The notes under the pieces were generated by a model, which worked only from the letters and a program-made list of their open reading frames with translations, had not been told where the DNA came from and made no database searches. From assembly GCF_009690625.1 (NCBI RefSeq), contig NZ_CP033878.1, positions 744,001 through 808,000 of the forward strand: 64,000 bases of DNA. Direction: 5' to 3'. Origin of the DNA: Halorhabdus sp. CBA1104 (GTDB lineage: Archaea > Halobacteriota > Halobacteria > Halobacteriales > Haloarculaceae). Positions 59,863-64,000 of the stretch are shown here, one piece after another. Position 1 is the first letter of the stretch. Every line of letters begins with the position of its first letter. A program made the translations under genes and the position numbers.

Positions 59863-60051
59863 TCAGTTTCCGCGGCCGATTTCTTCGAACTGTTCGAGAG
59901 TCTCCTCGTCGCCAAGCACGGAAAGGGCTTCCGGCCCGCTGTAGGCCGTCTCGACGTCACAGAACCCCCGCGATCGCAACGCGTACGCGTCGGCGACTTC
60001 CCGCTCGTCGTCGACGACGAGTACCCGCAACTGTCCGGCGGTCTTCGACAT
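59863..60051 (-). pseudogene. Truncated response regulator receiver domain
   Basis: Sixty-two residues starting MSKTAGQLRVLVVDDEREVADAYALRSRGF, the N-terminal third of a receiver domain with the paired acidic residues VVDDE. After YSGPEALSVL the sequence changes to GDEETLEQFEEIGRGN and stops, so the phosphoacceptor Asp, the Lys and any HalX output domain are missing. A deletion removed the rest. It lies between cheW and dsrE on the same strand, 57 bp after cheW. Confidence 0.7.
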
Positions 60052-60108
60052 AGTAAACGTGAATTCCCAAATATACGAGACTCGTCTCGTGAGATGCCCC
60101 GGGAGGGG

Positions 60109-60528
60109 TCACCGACCTGTCGTCAGTCCGAGATCAGGATCCACCCAGAGGAGTATCTCCTCGTCACGATTGACGATCCCTTCAAGCGCAGCAGCATCGT
60201 CCGGATCCCCGACAATATCGTTCTCGACCTCGGAAACTTGTGTTACACTATCGACAATCCATCCACGAGTATCCGTTTCACCGTCGGCTTCGAGAACCAG
60301 GATCCGATTTCCGAGCGTCCGATCACCGACGTCGAGGCGTTGCTTGGGATTGATTATCGTCGTCGTTTCGCCCCGCAGATCGAGGATTCCCTCGACGTGT
60401 CGTGGTGAGTCCGGAAGCGTCGTTAGCGATTCGGTGTCCGCTTCCACGATTTCGACGACGTGTTCGAGCGAGATGCAGAACTGTTCTTGATTAAGCGAGA
60501 ATTCGACGACCTGTGTCGTTGCAGTCAT
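60109..60528 (-). CDS. cheW: Chemotaxis adaptor CheW
   Basis: A 139-residue CheW with the SH3-like double beta barrel. Seen: QVVEFSLNQEQFCISLEHVVEIVEAD, the receptor-contact loop ILDLRGETTTIINPKQRL, VLEADGETDTRGWIVDSVTQV. It links MCP transducers to the kinase CheA at the membrane. It lies 11 bp downstream of the PAS-MCP gene on the same strand, so it is probably dedicated to this transducer. The main che operon must be elsewhere. Confidence 0.93.
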   Translation of the reverse strand: MTATTQVVEFSLNQEQFCISLEHVVEIVEADTESLTTLPDSPRHVEGILDLRGETTTIINPKQRLDVGDRTLGNRILVLEADGETDTRGWIVDSVTQVSEVENDIVGDPDDAAALEGIVNRDEEILLWVDPDLGLTTGR

Positions 60529-60539
60529 CTTCTGTCACC

Positions 60540-62174
60540 TCACGAGTCAAGCGTCGCGTTCCCTGACCTCTCGATCCTGAACTGCTTGACCATTTCATGA
60601 AGTCGGTCGCTCCGATGACTCATATCTTGAGCCATCTCCGCGACCTCGTTCATCGCTGCCGACTGCTGCTCGACACCTGCCGAAACCTCCTGCATCGAAC
60701 TGGAAATCTGCTGAGTGGTGGCTGAAACGTCTTCGACAGCGGCACTGACTTCTTCGGCGTTATCGGCCTGGCTTTCGACAGCACCGCTGACCTCGGCGAC
60801 ACCCTGACTGGTTTCCTCGATGTTCTGTTCGATATCCGTGAGCGCATCGACGACCGTTTCGACGGCGTCCGCCCCCTCGCGGATCTCGTTGTTGATCTCT
60901 TCGTACCGAGAAACGACTATCTCTGTCTGTTCCTGTGTTTCTTCGATTATTCCGGTAATATCGCCGGCTGAATCCTGTGATTCCTCGGCCAACTGCTTGA
61001 TTTCGTCGGCGACCACGGCAAACCCTTCCCCGGTCTGGTTCCCATCGTCAGCGCGCGCGGCTTCGATGTTGGCATTGAGAGCCAACATGTTCGTCTGATC
61101 AGCGATATCAGCTATTACATCGGTGATCTCGTCGATCTCTTCCATACGGGATTCGAGCGAGCGGATCTCGTCTTCGAGATCGTCCGCCGCGTCGACGGCT
61201 GTGTGGATCTGGTCGACAGCATCTGTACCTTCGTCGGCACCGTCCCGTGCAAGGTCGGCCGCTTCCTCGGCCTGTGAATCGATCTGTTGCATCGTCGCGG
61301 TGATCTCTTCGATCGACGACGAAAGTTCTGCGACGTTGCCACTGGCCTCTTCGGCCTGAGTGGCCATATTTTCAGCACCGCTCGTCACTTCCTCCGTAGA
61401 GGAACTGATCTGATCGATCGAAGACGTTACTTCCTCGGCGTTGCCGCTGAGTTCCTGGCTCGTCTCTGCCAGATCGTCACCGAGATCGATCATCTCTTCG
61501 ATGATCTCGTTGAGGTTCTCAACGGCCTGGTTCAGGTTCGAATTCATCGCCGCCATCTCGTCGTAAAAGGCCTGCATCTCCTCGAAGTCTTCGTCCGGTT
61601 CGGGGACGGTCGGATCTATCGTGAGGTCGCCGTCGGCGAACCGGTCTAATTTGTCCTGAAGATCGTCGAGTACCTCCTGTTGATAGGCTTCAAGTGCCTG
61701 ATTCCGTTCTTGTTCCTCGATACGGTCGGAGATATCGCGGTTGATCTCGAGAGCCCCGGTAATCTGTCCTTGGTCGTTGTGGAACGGAACGACCGTTCGC
61801 TCTACCGGGATGGTAGTACCGCCAGCTTTGATCGTTTCCTGGCGTTGCTGGATTTCCTGTCCCGTGCGCAGTGTTTCGCCCACGTAGTCAGTTGCGGTGC
61901 TGTCCTGATCATGGAGTTCTATCGGTTCGCGCTCAATAGCGTTTGACTCGGTCGTATCGAACAACTCGACTGCCTGCTGATTGAGGTGTGTGATCGTTCC
62001 CTCGGCGTCGACGACGAACGTCGCCGCCTGGAATCCGTTCAAAATGTTCTGTAATAACCGCTCTTGACTGTGGTCGTCATTCGATTGTGACGCCTGAGCC
62101 GGCTCATCGGCTGCTGGCCGAGTAGTCTGGGCATCTGTCTGACTTCCAAGAAGCGTTACCAGGGTTTCAAACAT
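60540..62174 (-). CDS. Soluble PAS-containing methyl-accepting chemotaxis transducer
   Basis: A 544-residue cytoplasmic transducer without membrane helices. A PAS domain covers about 38-155 ([33 protein letters not shown]...[19 protein letters not shown]). A HAMP-like coil follows ([20 protein letters not shown]), then the MCP signalling domain with hairpin tip [43 protein letters not shown]. The PAS pocket may bind a cofactor or metabolite, similar to haloarchaeal redox transducers. CheW follows closely, and an inverted-repeat element lies upstream. Confidence 0.93.
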   Translation of the reverse strand: MFETLVTLLGSQTDAQTTRPAADEPAQASQSNDDHSQERLLQNILNGFQAATFVVDAEGTITHLNQQAVELFDTTESNAIEREPIELHDQDSTATDYVGETLRTGQEIQQRQETIKAGGTTIPVERTVVPFHNDQGQITGALEINRDISDRIEEQERNQALEAYQQEVLDDLQDKLDRFADGDLTIDPTVPEPDEDFEEMQAFYDEMAAMNSNLNQAVENLNEIIEEMIDLGDDLAETSQELSGNAEEVTSSIDQISSSTEEVTSGAENMATQAEEASGNVAELSSSIEEITATMQQIDSQAEEAADLARDGADEGTDAVDQIHTAVDAADDLEDEIRSLESRMEEIDEITDVIADIADQTNMLALNANIEAARADDGNQTGEGFAVVADEIKQLAEESQDSAGDITGIIEETQEQTEIVVSRYEEINNEIREGADAVETVVDALTDIEQNIEETSQGVAEVSGAVESQADNAEEVSAAVEDVSATTQQISSSMQEVSAGVEQQSAAMNEVAEMAQDMSHRSDRLHEMVKQFRIERSGNATLDS

Positions 62175-62301
62175 CTATATTAGCCATAGTTGTCGAACCG
62201 TATGAGCCTACCCGATAACGGATTAAACATCAGTTGACCGGCCGTAGTAACATGTTAACCCGCAAGATTCAGAATTGATACTGATTGGGAACCGGTTGCT
62301 C

Positions 62302-62381
62302 ATACTGCCGGCTGTAAGTTCGTAAAGATATTTGCTACCCCGGAGTGGCGAATTCCTTCAGTTTGTTACAGCCGGCAGTAT
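62302..62381. repeat. Perfect 16-bp inverted repeat with 48-bp spacer (MITE-like or transcription hairpin)
   Basis: ATACTGCCGGCTGTAA at 62302-62317 and its exact reverse complement TTACAGCCGGCAGTAT at 62366-62381 enclose 48 bp. The element starts 10 bp past the HTH-10 stop and lies 128 bp before the transducer ATG. No target duplication is evident. It could be a small non-autonomous element, an operator pair or a terminator hairpin. Confidence 0.7.
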
Positions 62382-62390
62382 CAGGGACGC

Positions 62391-64000
62391 CTACCGAACG
62401 GGCGTGTCGGCTTCGAAAATCGATTCGAACACCGTTCGGTATGCTGCTTGTAGATGATTGTACACCGCCGGTTTCGAGATGTCGAAGTTGTCGGCGATCT
62501 CTCCGAGCGTCACGTCCCGAGGCGTCTCGAAGAATCCGGCGTGATAGGCGGTTTCGAGGATTTCCCGCTGACGATCAGTGAGACGGTCTTCCACATCCGT
62601 GTCCTCTCCAACGAACGAACGAGGTTGCTGTTTCTGTGAGACGACATCGACATCTTCGTACCGGGAGTGTAATGACTCGACGATCGGTCGTGTCGAAGCG
62701 GACATTCGTACGTGAACCCGGCAGGTGGTTTCCGAGGGAGTCGAAACTGCGTCGGCCATACCCCTTCCGTGTTGTTCGACCACTGACGACAGGAAGGGGC
62801 GCTGGCACGTGAGCGTGAGACGGTTCTGCCCTTCATTTCCGAGCCGATTGGCTGCGAGTATGTCACTGATATCCGTTGCCGCATCATAAACCGTCGCTGG
62901 ATCGCCGTCTTCAACAGTGACGAGAATACGGACCGTCTCCGGATCCCGCTCGATCACTGTCTCGTACCTGATTCTACTTTCCGTCGTCGCCGCCAAGCGC
63001 TGGACCGGATAGGTCGCCCACTCACCTGTCACTTCGAGTTCAGTCAGCCATTCTGACTCTCCGGTGCGAAGTTCGAGCATTCGATTGCGGTTCACGAGGA
63101 AAGACCCAACAATCCGGAGGAACGTCTCGAGCGACTGTCCGAAGGCGTCAGTTTCCCTTGCACAGACGGTAAGCACACCGTACAGAACGTCGTCATAGAC
63201 GAGCGGGATACTCAATATGGAACGAAAGTCAGCGGAGAGTGCGGTTTTTGCCCACTCCTCGCGTTTGACTCGGGACGGTACGTCCGAGACCGCAATCGGT
63301 TCGCGCTGGGCCGCGGCACGCTCGGATGGTGGCAGTTCTGTCTGGTTCTCCGATCCGACCGAGTCGAGATACTCGCTCCCGTCACCGGCCCATTCCGTCG
63401 GTGAAAGAGCGGTCGTGCCATCCCTCGGACGACCGATCCAGACGAAGTCGATCGGGTCGAGACCGAGCAATTCGTCACACGTGTTCGTCTCGATCTCCGC
63501 TTTCGTTACGCCGTTGCCGAACATTTGCTGGAGCGACTGTGTCGTCTCGATCATGTCCCGCAAGCTGTCGATCGTGTCCTGTTTTGTAGAGAACTTCTCA
63601 TTAAGTTCCGAACGAGCACGAGCGCTCCACAGGCTGTCGGACGCGGATTTCGCGTTTGCGGCCGCTACTTCGACGAGTTCTGTATCGACCTGGTCGAACG
63701 GAGTTCGCCCCGCGTTGATCGCTACCGCGACACCGAATTCACCGATAGGGACAGCCAGTAACTGGTTGTGTGTTCCATCCTCGAACGCTTCGGCCTGGAT
63801 CGCGACGTCCTCAGAAGTAACCGATTCGTCGTGCTGAAACGCCCGCCAGACTGGATGGTCACTCGGGAGAACCTCTCCCAGGATGCTCGCGTCGTCTGTG
63901 AGTGTCGAGGAGACAGATTGGGGCCTGAGTGAACCAGTGTCGTCGTCGAACCTCATAACGCAAGTGTGGTCGAACTCGAACGCTTGTTCGAGAAAGCTGT
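62391..64000 (-). CDS. GAF and HTH-10 (bacterioopsin-activator) regulator, 5' end off window
   Basis: At least 536 residues. The frame stays open to the window edge beyond the first in-window ATG (63956); the upstream codons read SFLEQAFEFDHTCVMRFDDDTG, the typical start of a GAF strand, so the true start lies outside. GAF domains follow (FDHTCVMRFDDDTGSL..., then DPIDFVWIGRPRDG...ILSIPLVYDDVLYGVLTVCA), then a Bat-associated domain and the C-terminal HTH-10 (LTDRQREILETAYHAGFFETPRDVTLGEIADNFDISKPAVYNHLQAAYRTVFES). It may sense redox or light and control the transducer or rhodopsin genes. The shape matches Bat-like proteins but no PAS is seen in the visible part. Confidence 0.9.
   Translation of the reverse strand, partial: SFLEQAFEFDHTCVMRFDDDTGSLRPQSVSSTLTDDASILGEVLPSDHPVWRAFQHDESVTSEDVAIQAEAFEDGTHNQLLAVPIGEFGVAVAINAGRTPFDQVDTELVEVAAANAKSASDSLWSARARSELNEKFSTKQDTIDSLRDMIETTQSLQQMFGNGVTKAEIETNTCDELLGLDPIDFVWIGRPRDGTTALSPTEWAGDGSEYLDSVGSENQTELPPSERAAAQREPIAVSDVPSRVKREEWAKTALSADFRSILSIPLVYDDVLYGVLTVCARETDAFGQSLETFLRIVGSFLVNRNRMLELRTGESEWLTELEVTGEWATYPVQRLAATTESRIRYETVIERDPETVRILVTVEDGDPATVYDAATDISDILAANRLGNEGQNRLTLTCQRPFLSSVVEQHGRGMADAVSTPSETTCRVHVRMSASTRPIVESLHSRYEDVDVVSQKQQPRSFVGEDTDVEDRLTDRQREILETAYHAGFFETPRDVTLGEIADNFDISKPAVYNHLQAAYRTVFESIFEADTPVR

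Overview
The window is haloarchaeal chromosome (class Halobacteria). It is GC-rich, with acidic proteins, leaderless-type promoters and archaeal genes: the oligosaccharyltransferase AglB, DNA topoisomerase VI A/B, a GyrB/GyrA operon, a proteasome beta-subunit remnant, bacterioopsin-activator-type (HTH-10) regulators, a sensory rhodopsin with its transducer, a [2Fe-2S] halo-ferredoxin and Tat lipoproteins. Genus cannot be fixed from sequence alone; a Haloarculaceae-like organism is a reasonable guess.

Layout. 1-9.6 kb is a protein-glycosylation and envelope region: two sulfatase-fold proteins, a Wzx-like flippase, AglB, a DUF368 membrane protein and a GT4 glycosyltransferase; the first 2.6 kb look AT-richer than the rest. 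9.7-18.1 kb is housekeeping (methyltransferase, TraB-like and S2P-like membrane proteins, Eis-like acetyltransferase, PurM, XRE-CBS regulator, DUF555). At 18.2-20.5 kb a proteasome beta gene is broken by a 1.94-kb IS200/IS605-type element (TnpA + TnpB). About 138 codons of the beta subunit are missing. The TnpB has a rearranged RuvC active site. 20.5-33.3 kb carries a type II NADH dehydrogenase, gyrB-gyrA, a TrmB-like regulator, top6B-top6A and ychF, so both type II topoisomerases sit together. 33.4-37.7 kb is a type IV pilus-like ATPase and membrane platform. 38.5-40.6 kb is sucC-sucD with a 28-codon ORF stitched between them by two ATGA overlaps. 41.4-46.7 kb holds a pseudokinase/7TM pair divergent from a transducer-rhodopsin pair. 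47-52.6 kb has hisD, a J-domain/ferredoxin fusion and a CBS/CGL-like transsulfuration pair. 52.9-64 kb is more accessory: TetR regulator, lipoprotein, antitoxin remnant, an amidohydrolase/HTH-10 module flanked by a repeat present in three copies, decayed dsrE and response-regulator genes, CheW, a PAS-MCP transducer and a GAF/HTH-10 regulator cut by the window edge.

Sequence quality matters here. gyrB has two single-base frameshifts and sucC one, all at G/C runs in genes expected to be essential, which points to base-calling errors. dsrE has two further single-base losses. The psmB break cannot be explained that way.

The most unusual items are the IS-disrupted, internally deleted proteasome gene; the TnpB whose RuvC-II Glu is Gly with acidic residues about 45 positions downstream, as in Fanzor-like TnpBs; a rhodopsin-transducer pair with middle-rhodopsin features (Ala before the Schiff-base Lys, and His at the spectral-tuning position); the AglB-DUF368 pairing, which suggests lipid-carrier recycling in N-glycosylation; and the sucC/sucD micro-ORF.
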